From positions 38,120 through 102,119 of the forward strand of contig VXCM01003598.1 of assembly GCA_014773175.1 (NCBI GenBank): a stretch of DNA of 64,000 nt, written 5' to 3'. A model generated the notes under the pieces. It searched no databases, was not told where the DNA came from, and saw only the letters and a list, made by a program, of their open reading frames with translations. Positions 39,301-49,434 of this stretch are shown one piece after another. The translations under genes were made by a program, and so were the position numbers. The stretch is from Lucifuga dentata. Its lineage: Eukaryota; Chordata; Actinopteri; Ophidiiformes; Bythitidae. Numbering within the stretch: position 1 is the stretch's first letter; every line of letters starts with the position of its first letter.

Positions 39301-41571
39301 AGTTACTTACACAATAAAATTAAATGAGCATCATGTTCTCTGTGATCCATTATTTATCTCAAACACGTTTCAAGTCTCTACAAGTTTATTTTTGTACATA
39401 CTGGAATGAACTAAAACCAATGACACTCTGGAAGGTAGGAAAAACAATTCTAATACTTATCACTCCAGTTTTATGTTTTAGAAAACAGTTATATATATAT
39501 TGGGCTCAAACTTGCAAATTTGGCTATATTGTTCTTTAAAACTATCTTATCACACTCTAATGGTTCTTACTGAAATACGTGAAAGCAGCGTTACGGCTGC
39601 CTGTCAGTCACATGATCAAACACCTTCTCCACACATGAAAGATACAGTAATGAGCGACATTTACTCAGACACGGACTGCAGCAGAGCCACGACCCGCTCC
39701 TTTAATAAATGACAGTTTGGAGGAAGTTTCTGAGAGTTTTGCTGCTGAATTCAACGTAAGTAAATCATGAAACAACAAGCTGTGGAAATCATCGACCTAC
39801 CTGTCATCAGGTAACATACTCACCTGAGCCTTTCAGCCAAACAAACGTGGTATAGTGAGCCTAAAATATGCTGCACAACTCATGCATCTGATTTTCATAG
39901 AAACAAAAACTAATTTAAAAAAAAAAAGAGCCACCATGCTAAATGTCACTGAAATTAGCCAATTAGCATTGATTTGTAGCGTTAGCCTTTGTTGCTTCAG
40001 CCTGCAGACAGTGGTCAGGAAGCACAGGAAGTTCTCTTTATTGCTGCAGGAGTTATTACCACCTGTGGGGTTAAACTCCGTCTCTACATTCAGCCCAAAC
40101 TACAGGAACTCAGAGACTCTGCTGGTTTATTATTACTGTACATACTCGACTATAAGCCGATCTCGTGAAAAAGCCAACTTCCTGTTTTTGACCTACGAAT
40201 TTAGATTTTTAAAGAAACCCATATGTAAGCCGACCCCCTGATGTTGTTCCATCAATTTATCTGTTAGCAAATTACCTTTTTTCTGGGTATTGTAATAGTA
40301 TTCCTGAATTCCTAATATTTTCTGAAATAATCCAGGTACCAGTAAACATGATATTTATTTCAGCAGCTGATTACCGTAACTGACCAATCACAACAGAGCT
40401 TACTGGCCGCCATAAAATGTGCTGATAAGATGTTTAGTCAGGAAATACATCATTCTAAGGTATGATTTAAACTATTTTCCATGGGTAGTGGTAATGGTAG
40501 TATTTCCATCCCTGGAAATTTCATTCTTTGGGATCAAATTTGAATTTCTCGTGCTTTTTTTTTTTTTTTTNNNNNNNNNNNNNNNNATGCCAAGATTGGC
40601 ACAACCATTTTTTATATATATGCAATTTAATCTAGCAACAGACAAATAATATATAGTGCATTGGTGAGTGTGTGTAAGTGTGTGAGCTTCACTGGCCCTC
40701 CTTGAATTTCTCATGTATAAGCTCGATTTGCTTTGTGAAATTTGGTAAAAAAAAAAAAAAACACGGCTTATACTCAAATATGAAACGGTAATTTATCTTT
40801 ATCTTATTGTTCTCTGCTGGTTTGTTGAGGAGCTGCAGACTTTTATTTTACATCAAACTCAACTCCATACCACTGTTGTCACTATTATGTCACTATTACA
40901 GCAGCTATGCTAACATGCTAACATCAGCCTGCTCCACACACTGCCACACATCTCTGTCTCTCTCTCTTTCACTTGCTCACACACACACACACACAAACAC
41001 ACACTGTGAGTCAGTGAATATGTTCCCACTCTCAGCCTAAAAACATGGAGGACAAGCTGTTCCTGCTGCAGGTAAATAACACCTACAGCAGGTGTGTCTG
41101 CTTTCTGTCAGGTGAACATGCTCAGGTACAGAGAATTCAGGTATCAAATCAGCAGAAGACAGAGAGATGAAGAGACTGACTTGAGAGAAAGACTTACCAT
41201 ACTTTTAATCTATAAAAATGCACCATATTTTATGAGTTTGTTAGCTTTTTATGTAAAATCTGAATCAGAAAGCAAATAGTGACTGAAGTAACTCCAGCTT
41301 CAGATAAATGAAGTTTCCTCTGAAATGTGCTGGAGCGAAAGCAGGAAGTCCTGAAAACAAACACGGGATAAAGCCATGATGTGTTTGTTTTGTCTCCTCG
41401 CAGCACTGGTTGAAAACACATAAACGACCTGTGACCTTTGATCTGCAGGTGAACTACATCCTGGAGTCGCGGGCCAGCACGTCTCGCGCCGATTACTTCG
41501 CCCAGAAGCAACGCAAGCTGAGCCGCCGGACCAGCTTCAGCTTCCAGAAAGAGAAGAAGACGAGCCAGTAA
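21096..41571 (+). CDS. mapkap1: mapkap1 / SIN1, mTORC2 subunit (11 coding exons, complete)
   Basis: SIN1 is a core subunit of mTOR complex 2; it recruits AKT and SGK and binds Ras and phosphoinositides. The coding sequence starts at ATG 21301; 21096-21300 is 5' UTR of the same exon. Coding exons: 21301-21580, 27351-27440, 28919-29067, 31348-31520, 32409-32649, 34650-34759, 35474-35581, 36712-36852, 37998-38135, 38852-38949, 41449-41571; all GT-AG. After removing the 64-base N-linked duplication in the fifth exon the total is 1587 bp, i.e. 528 residues plus TAA, against 522 in human. The order is N-terminal domain ([20 protein letters not shown]), CRIM domain ([10 protein letters not shown] to EKYSSPG), Ras-binding region ([13 protein letters not shown] to CLVREN), and C-terminal PH domain ([20 protein letters not shown] to YILESRAS). 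RRRSNT ends the first coding exon, with Thr93 equivalent to the AKT/S6K site Thr86 of human. Identity is very secure. Confidence 0.96.
21301..21580 (+). CDS. mapkap1: mapkap1 coding exon 1 (start codon)
   Basis: Preceded by acceptor ctcacag at 21095 and a 205-bp 5' UTR part. It codes [20 protein letters not shown], then a Gly/Ser-rich stretch ([18 protein letters not shown]) where human has an unrelated linker, then [16 protein letters not shown]. Donor gtcagc, phase 1. Confidence 0.95.
22562..23121. mobile_element. TTAA-target MITE, subfamily 1, complete
   Basis: TTAA at 22558-22561 and 23122-23125 flanks a 560-bp element beginning AGGACCATACC and ending with an inverted copy (GGTTTGGTCCT). 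The terminal inverted repeats extend about 90 bp. No coding capacity. Confidence 0.85.
24270..24396. other. N-linked 63-bp duplication (assembly)
   Basis: 24270-24332 and 24334-24396 are the same 63 bases on either side of a single N at 24333. The reading frames across this site are products of the duplication. Confidence 0.8.
25070..25440. repeat. Long (CT)n-rich tract
   Basis: About 370 bp of tctc/tctg repeats with an N at 25116. Leu/Ser- and Arg/Glu-rich frames arise on both strands and are not genes. Confidence 0.9.
26044..27161. mobile_element. TTAA-MITE subfamily 2, interrupted by a subfamily 1 element
   Basis: Outer element from ctgatcatacc to ccagtatggtcct followed by TTAA at 27162-27165. 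Its left and right halves align to the uninterrupted subfamily 2 copies (38992-39535, 48730-49302), with the subfamily 1 element inserted between gacggc and ctgagaaatt. Confidence 0.8.
26352..26926. mobile_element. TTAA-target MITE, subfamily 1, complete and nested
   Basis: 575 bp, AGGACCATACC ... GGTATGGTCCT, with TTAA at 26348-26351 and 26927-26930. It lies inside an older subfamily 2 copy, so its boundaries and target are read directly from comparison with uninterrupted copies. Confidence 0.9.
27351..27440 (+). CDS. mapkap1: mapkap1 coding exon 2
   Basis: Acceptor cctttttcag, donor gtagtc, 90 bp, phase 1-1. It codes [24 protein letters not shown], the conserved basic helix, followed by SSSQS. 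Confidence 0.94.
27676..28734. mobile_element. Second copy of the AGGCTGxATTTACAC element, carrying a tandem expansion
   Basis: Colinear with 16528-17267: aggctgcatttacac, cctgattggatctttt, gataacaggctcct, then a 42-bp tandem array, then cctgatggagag, ending agtgtagcct. It lies in the intron between mapkap1 coding exons 2 and 3. Confidence 0.65.
28040..28250. repeat. Minisatellite, 42-bp unit (CTACACCCTGATCACATGAC)
   Basis: Five copies of ctacaccctgatcacatgac plus caaaccatggatccactt inside the dispersed element at 27676-28734. The paralogous element at 16.5-17.3 kb has no array at this point. Confidence 0.9.
28919..29067 (+). CDS. mapkap1: mapkap1 coding exon 3
   Basis: Acceptor ctgttcag, donor gtaagt. 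It codes [20 protein letters not shown], then [24 protein letters not shown], where the CRIM domain begins. Confidence 0.94.
29213..29788. mobile_element. TTAA-target MITE, subfamily 1, complete
   Basis: 576 bp between TTAA at 29209-29212 and 29789-29792. The right terminus is intact (GGTATGGTCCT); the left is mutated (AAGACTGCACC). Opposite internal orientation to the 22.6 kb copy. Confidence 0.8.
29932..30895. mobile_element. Degenerate Tc1/mariner element
   Basis: Left terminus (TA)CACTACTGTTCAGAACTTTG and right-end gattccaaacctt resemble the fish Tc1 terminus. Internal remnants of the transposase region (gcaacagtgaaaaggtgactc, ctggcaaataaa, caggtgtgctaacacaatta) are recognisable but have no open frame. 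A second copy lies at 44.4-45.6 kb. Confidence 0.7.
31348..31520 (+). CDS. mapkap1: mapkap1 coding exon 4 (CRIM domain)
   Basis: Acceptor cctcacag, donor gtgggt. It codes [40 protein letters not shown] and [12 protein letters not shown] 32-bp minisatellite follows in the intron. Confidence 0.95.
31588..32170. repeat. Minisatellite, about 32-bp unit (GTAGATCGTTTGCTCTGGTC)
   Basis: About 18 copies of gtagatcgtttgctctggtc + tgaatcagacct, in the intron between mapkap1 coding exons 4 and 5. One monomer followed by the same 3' flank is found at 46.92-47.11 kb. Confidence 0.9.
32409..32649 (+). CDS. mapkap1: mapkap1 coding exon 5 (CRIM domain), broken by an assembly duplication
   Basis: Acceptor cctaacag, donor gtaagt. 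It codes [20 protein letters not shown], then [20 protein letters not shown], ending QSLFVR. Bases 32424-32486 recur exactly at 32488-32550 around N 32487, an insertion of 64 bases that shifts the frame. Removing one copy restores the 177-bp exon and the human-like sequence. Confidence 0.92.
33208..33737. mobile_element. MITE with GGGCACTTTTCCA inverted termini
   Basis: GGGCACTTTTCCA at the left and TGGAAAAGCGCCC at the right are inverted repeats differing at one of 13 bases, 530 bp apart. AAA flanks both ends, a possible 3-bp target duplication. Lies in the intron between mapkap1 coding exons 5 and 6. No coding capacity. Confidence 0.6.
33864..34405. mobile_element. TTAA-target MITE, subfamily 1, left end lost
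   Basis: Joins the family at aatatattcaattttcatg and runs to GGTATGGTCCT-TTAA. About 240 bp upstream of mapkap1 coding exon 6. Confidence 0.75.
34650..34759 (+). CDS. mapkap1: mapkap1 coding exon 6 (start of the Ras-binding region)
   Basis: Acceptor taattccag, donor gtaatg. It codes [20 protein letters not shown] and [18 protein letters not shown], matching human SIN1 in this region. Confidence 0.94.
35387..35519. other. N-linked 66-bp duplication over the exon 7 acceptor (assembly)
   Basis: 35387-35452 repeats at 35454-35519 around N 35453. It includes the splice acceptor and the start of mapkap1 coding exon 7. Confidence 0.85.
35474..35581 (+). CDS. mapkap1: mapkap1 coding exon 7 (Ras-binding region)
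   Basis: Acceptor tttcccacag, donor gtacgt. It codes [35 protein letters not shown]. The acceptor and exon start also occur in a 66-bp duplicate (35387-35452) before N 35453. The second copy is used here because it continues into the rest of the exon. Confidence 0.92.
36165..36360. repeat. (CTA)n trinucleotide tract with an N-linked duplication
   Basis: CTA/CCA repeats followed by ccatgagtactgcattgtct, repeated after N 36293. Confidence 0.85.
36712..36852 (+). CDS. mapkap1: mapkap1 coding exon 8
   Basis: Acceptor tatcttcag, donor gtacac. It codes [20 protein letters not shown] and [20 protein letters not shown], spanning the linker into the PH domain, ending TTDVQL. Confidence 0.94.
37010..37460. 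repeat. Interspersed repeat typical of fish genomes, class not assigned
   Basis: Contains gaccatgcagtgccttaaaa, ggaagccagtgtaaagactt and ttttaagatgataaaa, phrases I know from widespread teleost repeats, possibly LINE-derived. N at 37146 is flanked by a 67-bp duplication (37079-37145). Confidence 0.4.
37770..37845. repeat. TG/CA microsatellite in inverted pairs
   Basis: tgtgtgtgtgtatactgcac, then (CA)n, then (TG)n and tatactgcatg: complementary runs that could fold into a hairpin. Confidence 0.8.
37998..38135 (+). CDS. mapkap1: mapkap1 coding exon 9 (PH domain)
   Basis: Acceptor ttctctgcag, donor gtaagt, phase 1-1, 138 bp. It codes [40 protein letters not shown] and VEERSP. Confidence 0.95.
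38852..38949 (+). CDS. mapkap1: mapkap1 coding exon 10 (PH domain)
   Basis: Acceptor tgtcttcag, donor gtgggt, 98 bp. It codes [20 protein letters not shown] and [22 protein letters not shown] begins 43 bp downstream. Confidence 0.95.
38992..39535. mobile_element. TTAA-target MITE, subfamily 2, full length
   Basis: 544 bp between TTAA at 38988-38991 and 39536-39539. Left end AGGACCATACCGG; right end diverged (TATATTGTTCT). Serves as an empty-site reference for the nested insertion at 26.35 kb. Confidence 0.8.
40132..40792. mobile_element. Inverted-repeat element with TATAAGCCG termini, spanning an N gap
   Basis: Left ttactgtacatactcgacta-taagccga and right cggcttatactcaaatatga-aacggtaa are inverted copies. 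A 16-base N run (40571-40586) lies inside. No coding capacity. Superfamily not assigned. Confidence 0.5.
41449..41571 (+). CDS. mapkap1: mapkap1 terminal coding exon 11
   Basis: Acceptor tttgatctgcag. It codes [20 protein letters not shown] and [22 protein letters not shown], the conserved SIN1 C-terminus. Confidence 0.96.
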   Translation: MNYILESRASTSRADYFAQKQRKLSRRTSFSFQKEKKTSQ

Positions 41572-41660
41572 AGTTAAAGCTGTCTGTGGACAGACAGACA
41601 GACAGACAGACAGGAAGGACATCTGACAGGCTGATGGACAGATAACCATCTGAGCAGAGG

Positions 41661-41695
<35 letters not shown>

Positions 41696-41834
41696 GACAT
41701 GACAGGAAAGTGGCTCTGAAAGCAAACTGGACTTCTAAAAGAAGAAATGTTTTTTTGTTTGCTGCCTTTGTATACTTTATAAATTAGTTGTTATAAATCT
41801 CAGAATGCTCAGAAAAAAAATTGCAAAAAATAAA
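41572..41834 (+). other. mapkap1 3' UTR (minimum extent)
   Basis: Contains (GACA)n at 41596-41612, (GA)n at about 41666-41692, and a first AATAAA at 41829-41834. Longer 3' UTR forms are possible; the end is inferred. Confidence 0.4.
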
Positions 41835-42569
41835 TAAATGTCAGAATGCTGATAAGTGAAAATGAATCATTTCTGCATATTAAATATTTGCTTCTGTAAA
41901 CGTTAACAGCTCTAATACAGCAACAAAGGAAAAGCCTCGGTTTTATATCTGTACAGCATTTTTACATCCAAGACATGGAGTATTAATGAAATTGTTATTT
42001 TATTTTTTCTAATAATTATAATTTTACTATTTTAAAATAGTAATTTATGACCTGAGCAGATCTGATCAACTGATAGTCGTTATACCCAGAGGATGTTTAA
42101 GACATGGGAATTAATAAAAAAATATCACGCTAACTACACAGCATCACGTTAAATAAGCACTGTGACAAGTAATAAATTAATTCATAAAGCTTCACTTTCA
42201 TTAATCTGCAGATGAGGCTTGATGAAGAGTCTCAGTATCATAAACTCTCCATCTAAATAAATGACTGATCAGCTGAGTGTTTTTATCAAAGTTATTGATC
42301 ACTAACACGAGACAAATACAGTTTAAAACATCAGATTTTATGCTGATGAAATTTACCATCAGATGAAACTCGTCTTCATTTTAGTGTGACAGTGTGTTTT
42401 ATGAATCACTTCCTGTTATGTAAATAAGGAAGTACTGAAGTAACGCCTCTTTAAAGGTAAACAATAAAAGATGCTGATAACAGTCGTTTATGAATGAGGG
42501 AACACGGCTGCATGATGATATTTGATCTTATCAACATGTTAAATCTGGCACTGTGTTTTATGAATCATA

Positions 42570-43094
42570 CACACACACGTTACTGACAATCATTTCCCAA
42601 AGGATAAAACCATATTTCAGCTTTCCTGATATTTTGCAAAATCTCAATCTTTCAAAATCAAATATTCAAGTGATACACCCACCTTAAAAATCCATGTTTC
42701 TCCTGCTAATAGTTACACAGCCTTATGAAGTCACGGTCCTTTAAATTTTTCCATAAACACAGGTCTTCTTTTGGGACTATATTCCCCGGTGGAGGCATAC
42801 ATTCACTCCACGCTTTTTATTGAGCTTAAACACTAAAATTACATAACTTCTAAAAAAACCTGAATACACGTCTTGTTGGTGATGATGGATTACCTATCCC
42901 AAGAACGTTTACAGTATCAACAAGTTGATTTTAATAGCAGAATGAACTGAAACCAATGGAGGTCTGGAAGGTAGGAAAAACATTTTTAATTCACCGTTCC
43001 AGTAGTATGCTTTGGGAAATGATTGTCAGTAACGTTACATGTATGAAAATTGAATATATTAGGCTCAAACATGCAAAATGGGTGGTATGATCCT
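42570..43094. mobile_element. TTAA-target MITE, subfamily 1, left end lost
   Basis: Starts at cacgttactgacaatcattt and ends GGTATGATCCT followed by TTGA, a mutated TTAA. Confidence 0.75.
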
Positions 43095-43441
43095 TTGAAC
43101 CTTAAAGGGAACAATTCTAGAAGCTTTATTATCTCTGTCATGGAGGTCATGTGACCACTGGCGTTTGTCTGTTGGTTGTTGTTGAAATTTGGGAGACAGA
43201 AAATGTCAAGAGGAAGAAGGGATTCAATTTTGGAGAGCTGAAGGTCTCTACAATAACACTCTACATTCTAGCCTGTAGGGGAGAGGGGCTAAGATGGGTA
43301 CATTGACCCCCCACCCCACCCTACCCTGGTATCTAGGCAGCTGTAGACATGTGTTGTTACGTGACCATAAATTCATGAAGCACGCATAATTTCCACCTTG
43401 CTGTGATGGAGAGAAGCACGTCTGAGAAGTGGTTAGTGTAA

Positions 43442-43585
43442 TTGTTTACACAAAAATGATGGAGGTAATGAGGATGATGAAGATGATAAGGATGATTGTG
43501 ATGATGAGGATGACAGGGAAGATGAGGATGATGGTAATGATGGGGATGATGGTGATGATGAAGATGACGAGGATGATGAAGGTAT
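43442..43585. repeat. GAT-rich trinucleotide tract
   Basis: Repeats of gatgatgaggatgat and variants. The Asp/Glu-rich frame is a simple-repeat product. Confidence 0.8.
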
Positions 43586-43929
43586 CCCCATTATGAATCC
43601 ACTAATAGAAAATGAAGAGAAAATGCGCCGAGTCCCTCTAGATCAGTAAAAACAAACACCTTTCTGCTCACTTGTCGTCAAAGTGCTTCATGCAGCTTTG
43701 ATGTTTGATGTTACAGTTAAATAAAAAGTAAAAAAAAAAAATCACGCACGCACACACACGTATGCACACAGTTGTATTAGTTAAACAGGTCTGAGGAAGT
43801 TCATTGATGTATTGATTGAAGTGGAAGGTGCAGCATGAAGGACTGATGGAGGTCAATGACCGGAAGAGGAGCAGACTTTNATCTTTAGCATCTGAGGCTC
43901 CATGGAGTCCCTGTAGGTCCTGCAGGAAA

Positions 43930-43985
43930 CAGGGAGGAGGAAGAGGAGGAGGAGGAGGAGGAGGAGGAGACGAAGAGGGAAGAGG
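43930..43985. repeat. (GGA)n tract
   Basis: aggaggaagaggaggaggag run; the N at 43880 just upstream shows no clear duplication. Confidence 0.85.
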
Positions 43986-44384
43986 AAATGGAGACATCCT
44001 GCCTTTCTGTCTTGGTGCTGTGATACTTTAATGACGCAGAGACATTTAAGTGTAAATGATCCTGTCTGATAATATTAATAATAATTATTATTATTATTAT
44101 AATTGGTGGATGTTCTTCTGTTGTTTTTCCTCTTTTCTCCTTTATGATTGATAGCAGCAGGGTCATTCTCAAAATATGTTGACTTTGAAGTGATGAAAAG
44201 CTTTACATTTCCATGAAATCCAAATTACACAAACAACTGTGTAACCTAACATTTTCCTTAATAAAATGCAATATGTTCACATTGTAGTTTAGCACAATTT
44301 TTTTCAAACAGATTTAGAACTTTCATGATATTTACAGTGATTTTTTTTCTTTTCTCTCGTTTTATTTCCTCAGGCTAAACATGA

Positions 44385-45646
44385 ACAAAGTCCACTTAAA
44401 GGCAGAGTTTCAAAGCAAAAGCAGATCTGGCAAATCAAAAAGAAAAGTCATCCGTCTGTGTTCTTTTGCCCATTTTAACCTTTTCTGCTTATTTGCCAGT
44501 TTCATACCGTCATTTTGCGTGTTTGAGCCTAATATACTCAATTTTCATACATGTTACTTTACTGACAATCATTTCCCAAAGCATACTACTTAAAAATGTT
44601 TTTCCCACCTTCCAGACCTCCATTGGTTTCAGTTCATTCTGGTACGCTATTAAAATCAACTTGTTGATACTTGAAACGTTCTTGGGATAGGTAATCCATC
44701 ATCACCATCAAGACGTGTATTCAGGTTTTTTTAGAAGTTACATAAGCTGAAATATGCTTTTATCCTTTGGGAAATGATTGTCAGTAACATGTATGAAAAT
44801 TGAATATATTAGACTTAAACATGCACAATGGGTGGTATGGTCCTTTAAGCTCAGCATCCTGGAGTCACCTTTTCACTGTTGCAGATGACTCTGGTATTTG
44901 CTGTGTGCTGTTTAAAGAAGGCTGAAGACCTGTAAGTTTCTGTTTCTCAAACTATTGTGATGTTTTTATCCTCTTCAGCAGTTTCCTGCTTCTTTTCCTG
45001 TCAGATCCAGTTTGNCAAACTATTGTGATGTTTTTATCCTCTTCAGCAGTTTCCTGCTTCTTTTCCTGTCAGATCCAGTTTGTCCTTTTCCCTCAGACAG
45101 CGGTGAAACATCTTTCTGTGAAATCTGACACATGGATCAAACTTCATTTCACAAAACAATAGATTGACGTGTTCCTGTTTGATTTTTGAACCCAGAGTTA
45201 AACTTTAGGAATGACAGGCCCTTATGACAATTTACCTGTTATTTAAACAGAATAAAGGGTATCAGGTGTGCTAACACAATTACAAAGGTGTCTGTAAAAC
45301 CCAATTAGCATTTAAACATGATTAANGTATCAGGTGTGCTAACACAATTACAAAGGTGTCTGTAAAACCCAATTAGCATTTAAACATGATTAACTGAGGA
45401 TGAGCTGAAAGAGCATTAGGACACTAGCATAATGGCTGCTGAAGTTTTATATGAATAATTTGTTTTATATGAATAATTAATAATAAATCAGTTGTTTACA
45501 GCAGTAATAAACATTTGCAACATGATTAATCTCTTGGCTATATATTTAAATCTATTCAATGTCATCTTGGTGAATAACAGAATCAATTTTTATCAAAAAA
45601 GAAAAAAAATTTTTTTTGGGTGTTTCCAAACATTTGAATGCTAATT
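44385..45646. mobile_element. Degenerate, rearranged Tc1/mariner element
   Basis: Shares long blocks with 29932-30895 (caaactattgtgatgttttt, cagtttcctgcttcttttcc, ggtatcaggtgtgctaacac). Part of the left arm (about 44390-44500) is in inverted orientation. Two N-linked duplications (N at 45015 and 45326) lie inside. Confidence 0.65.
44502..44844. mobile_element. TTAA-target MITE, subfamily 1, internally deleted, nested in Tc1
   Basis: Left terminus is mutated (ttcataccgtcattttgcgtg); right is GGTATGGTCCT-TTAA. About 230 bp of the internal part is missing compared with the 575-bp copy. Confidence 0.75.
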
Positions 45647-46924
45647 TAAATACTTTAAGAAGAATATTTGTCTCTTAATTTCATGTCATTGGTGTTATCA
45701 ATCATAAAAACTTTTATTTTGACATTATAAAAAGTTGTGAAGTACTTCAAAGGTCAAAGTTCAGAGAATTAAGAGGCTGTTCTGATGCACACATGGTGAG
45801 TTTTCCCACCACATTCTGCAAGTTATTAATTTAGCTTTAAATTTCATGTATGTCAATGGTGTTTCTGTTTTGTTCTTGTCAAAGAATTTTCTCAGAAAAA
45901 GAAAAATACTGATTAATATTGATTTTAGTCGTTAATAGTGTGTGTTTCAAGATGCTCCAGACGCCATCTTGGAAAATCCATCATTTCTGATCATTTGTTT
46001 GGTGTTATTGTTATTGGTATTACAGCTTTTGCTCGTAATGCAACGATAAATGACAATAATAACAAAGAACAAAAGTTCAGCTGACATCCATGACTAAATT
46101 TATGATGACATGATATTTCAGTGAAGAGTTCAAAATCAGAACTTTTACAAAAATAAACTCATGATATTTTGAGAATGACCCTGTAATCTGTCATCCTCAC
46201 CTTCATCCTCCAGTTACACACACACATACACACACACGCGCGCGCGCTGAGTTCCCATTCCATTTATTAGATATGGTTTATAAATAGACACACTCAGACA
46301 CATATGATGAAGTATAAAAAGTACAAGGTTACAGGATATTCTGGACGTTTTTGTGAGGTCTCTTCTTCTTTGACTTTGACACGTTATTTTAACTTGCATG
46401 GCTGACAAAAATGGAAAATGTAGTTTTTTTTACTTACACAGCTTAGATGTTTTCAGTTACGTTCACAGTTCCATTCATCAAGCAAATTACTATCATCAGA
46501 GTCAGATCAGAGTAAAATCATGCAGCCAGCGGCTCTTCGTTAATTCTGTACAGTAAATCCTGTCAGCCAAACACCCGTTTGTCCATCAATCAGAATCTCA
46601 AATACATTTATATATATTTCACTGTACTTTGTCTTCCAGCTGTGTGAAAAGCGGATATCACAAGGGAAATGTTGGAACAGAGGAGTGATTAATAACTGGG
46701 AAAAACAGCGTATTCAGAGGACAAATTCATCTTCCATATCTTAGACATGCTGAGTCATCAGAGGGGTCAGAGGTTAAGGAGTGGTGGGATATTAGCATTT
46801 TCAAACATACAATATATTTCATACAGGCTAATTAAAGACACATTTCCTGATTTATTAGAGCTCCATTACCCCCAAAACCCAGCATTTCCCCCCGGCTCAC
46901 TGCTGCTACACTCAGGACATTCTC

Positions 46925-47111
46925 AGATCTTAGATCGTTTGTCTGGTCTGAATTAGGGATTAAATTGTTGTTTGGTTCAGTTTCACACAGAAAAACATCC
47001 AATCAAACCAAAATATATCAGCTAAAGTCATGTGACNGTTTGGTTCAGTTTCACACAGAAAAACATCCAATCAAACCAAAATATATCAGCTAAAGTCATG
47101 TGACAACACTC
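46925..47111. repeat. Dispersed copy of the 31.6-32.3 kb repeat with a single tandem monomer
   Basis: Contains cttagatcgtttgtctggtc once, then cagtttcacacagaaaaaca and gtcatgtgacaacactctct, the same 3' flank as the large array at 31588-32170. 46970-47036 is duplicated across N 47037. Confidence 0.75.
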
Positions 47112-48729
47112 TCTCTGCTGATTAATCAGAAATGTCTGGGGTAGAGAAACAAAATAAAAACAGGAAGTAGTTAGCTATGGTGGTCAAACTAAATCAGATT
47201 AACAAAGATGAATGTGGATCCTTTCCTAGCCATGAACACGTGTTCATCTGAACACGTGATCATCAAAGGTGGAGTTTATTGTGTAAAGTTTATATTTGAT
47301 GTGTTTAATGGTTTTAAGTAGAGGGATGTACGCTTTACTGCAGTTGTAGTTAAGTGTTAACCACATGTAACCCTCTCCAAGTCACATCAATCAGCAGATC
47401 AATCAGCAGATCATTATAGTTTGGTTCAGGACTAGTGTGGATCATGTTCACACAACTAACAAACCACTCTACATTTCAAGTGGAATCGGACCGAGACCAC
47501 CTCAAAACCACCTTGCTGTGTTCTCAAATGCCAAACAAGCTGAACTTAAGGGGGAAACGCTCCTGTATCTGAAGTTTGAATTTCAGATGCAGTTTGAAAT
47601 GAGCAAACTCAGATCAGACTCGGTGGGAAAACGCCCTTAAAATGGGATCGATGAAGTTGGATTCATTGTCTGGATGATGACGTCTGATCTCCAGACCTGC
47701 ATTTACATTTTGTATTGAAAAATGTTCCTGTTATCTGGATTGATTCTGTTACATTTTGCCAATTAAAACAAAAAAAAACATCTATAAAGTCTTTTTCCTG
47801 GGCTGTTCATGTTTCAGGTACAGCTCTACTGCAAGTTGCAACTCCTGATTCAAAATGAGAGCAAACGAGGTGGGGGTGTGTGTGAAGTTTTCAATGTGTA
47901 GGTGGATTTTATCTCATGAACGTGTGGATTTTACACCTGGAAAGCTGGGACTGAGATCTGATCAGAATGTGAGCCGGACCATGTCTTTACGTGGTCTGGC
48001 AGATCAGGTCGGACTCTGACCGCAACGCGTTCCGTCATCTTACCATAACATAACTAGTGTTTTTCCTGATCTGGATAATATATCTGGATACAGATTCCAA
48101 AGTGTAAAAGGAACCTCAGAATCAGCAGGCACAGGGAGGGGGAAGGGGGCTTTAACAATATCAGGCAATGTATCTTTAAAACTAAAGAATGAAGCAACAT
48201 ATCTAAGTGTTGCATCAAAAATTTTTTAAAAGTTCTGCAACCCATTATCATTTTAATGGTTCTTATTACCTAAAATCAAAAAGGACATTATAACTCACAC
48301 ATAATAAACCCAATGCAGCACAAACACACAACTAATGTCTTCAAGCATTTATGTACCATATAGCTACGGTGCCAAATCTGGCTCACCTTGTTCTAAAGAC
48401 AATAACTCCAGGTGCTAATTTATATATCATAATTTGTAAATATATCTAAAAATACATCATCAGCTTCAGTATTATAGAACTTGCATGGTTGTTTTTGTAC
48501 TTGATGAAAATCTGGTTTTACTATTCACAGTGTTTCAAACTGATGGGTCCAGGCACGTGGCTAGCACGTGGCTAGCACGTGGCTAGCGTTTCAGTAGAGT
48601 TTCTTCCTTCTAGTCCATTATTAGTCCATTAGCAACGTTAAAGCACTACTGAATTTAGCCTTTTCCAATGCAGGCCGTTAAACTAAATTAAAACTGTTGC
48701 CAACATACAGCATACGTTCTTCTATTTAA

Positions 48730-49302
48730 AGGATCACACCAGTGATTTTCCACATTTGAGTCCAATAATTATAACAGCATACATGTTGCATTTCTGCCAA
48801 CCATTTTTCACAAATACTACTGGAGAGCGGTAAATATTAGAATTGTTTTTCCTACCTTCCAGACTGTCATTGGTTTCAGTTCATTCCAGTATGACATAAA
48901 AATCAACTTGGGAGACTTTTGCTGAGGTAAATAGTTCATCACAGAGAACCAAACGCTTTCTCATTTTTTTTGTCAAAGTTAATTATTTTAACTGATCCAA
49001 CACGGAGCTGCACACAAGAAAATGTATTTCTCCACCAGGGAATATAGTCCCAAGAGAAGTTTTCTCTTTTACCGAGAAATCAAAACATTCTACAATCGTG
49101 CGTATGTGTTAGCAGGCGAAACACTGAATTTTAAGTGGATGTATCACCTGAACATTTTATTTTGAAAGATTAGGGGATTTGATAAAATAACATGAAAAAT
49201 AAAATACAGTTTTACGTTCTGGAAAATGGTTGGGAGAAATGTAATGCGTATGCGGGCCGTATTTATTGGGATCAAACATGCAAAAATCACCAGTATGCTC
49301 CT
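48730..49302. mobile_element. TTAA-target MITE, subfamily 2, full length
   Basis: 573 bp between TTAA at 48726-48729 and 49303-49306. Left AGGATCACACCAG, right CCAGTATGCTCCT. Its centre reads ttttaccgagaaatcaaaa, an empty-site match to the nested insertion at 26.35 kb. Confidence 0.8.
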
Positions 49303-49434
49303 TTAAGCAGCAATAAAACTTTGTGTTTTTACCTGCTTTGAAAAAGCACAGCTGCCCTTTTCACTTTTTTTAGTCCCTTACAGCATTCATTTCAACATTT
49401 GATCACAATTTCAAATCCTTTCTTAACACAATAT

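Larger units (their letters stand above)
44158..46183. mobile_element. Element with CAGGGTCATTCTCAAAATAT termini, interrupted by a Tc1 copy
   Basis: CAGGGTCATTCTCAAAATAT at the left and its reverse complement at 46164-46183. The outer arms (44158-44384 and about 45647-46183) align in order to the uninterrupted copy at 58792-59659. The middle is a Tc1-like element that itself holds a TTAA-MITE. Confidence 0.7.
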
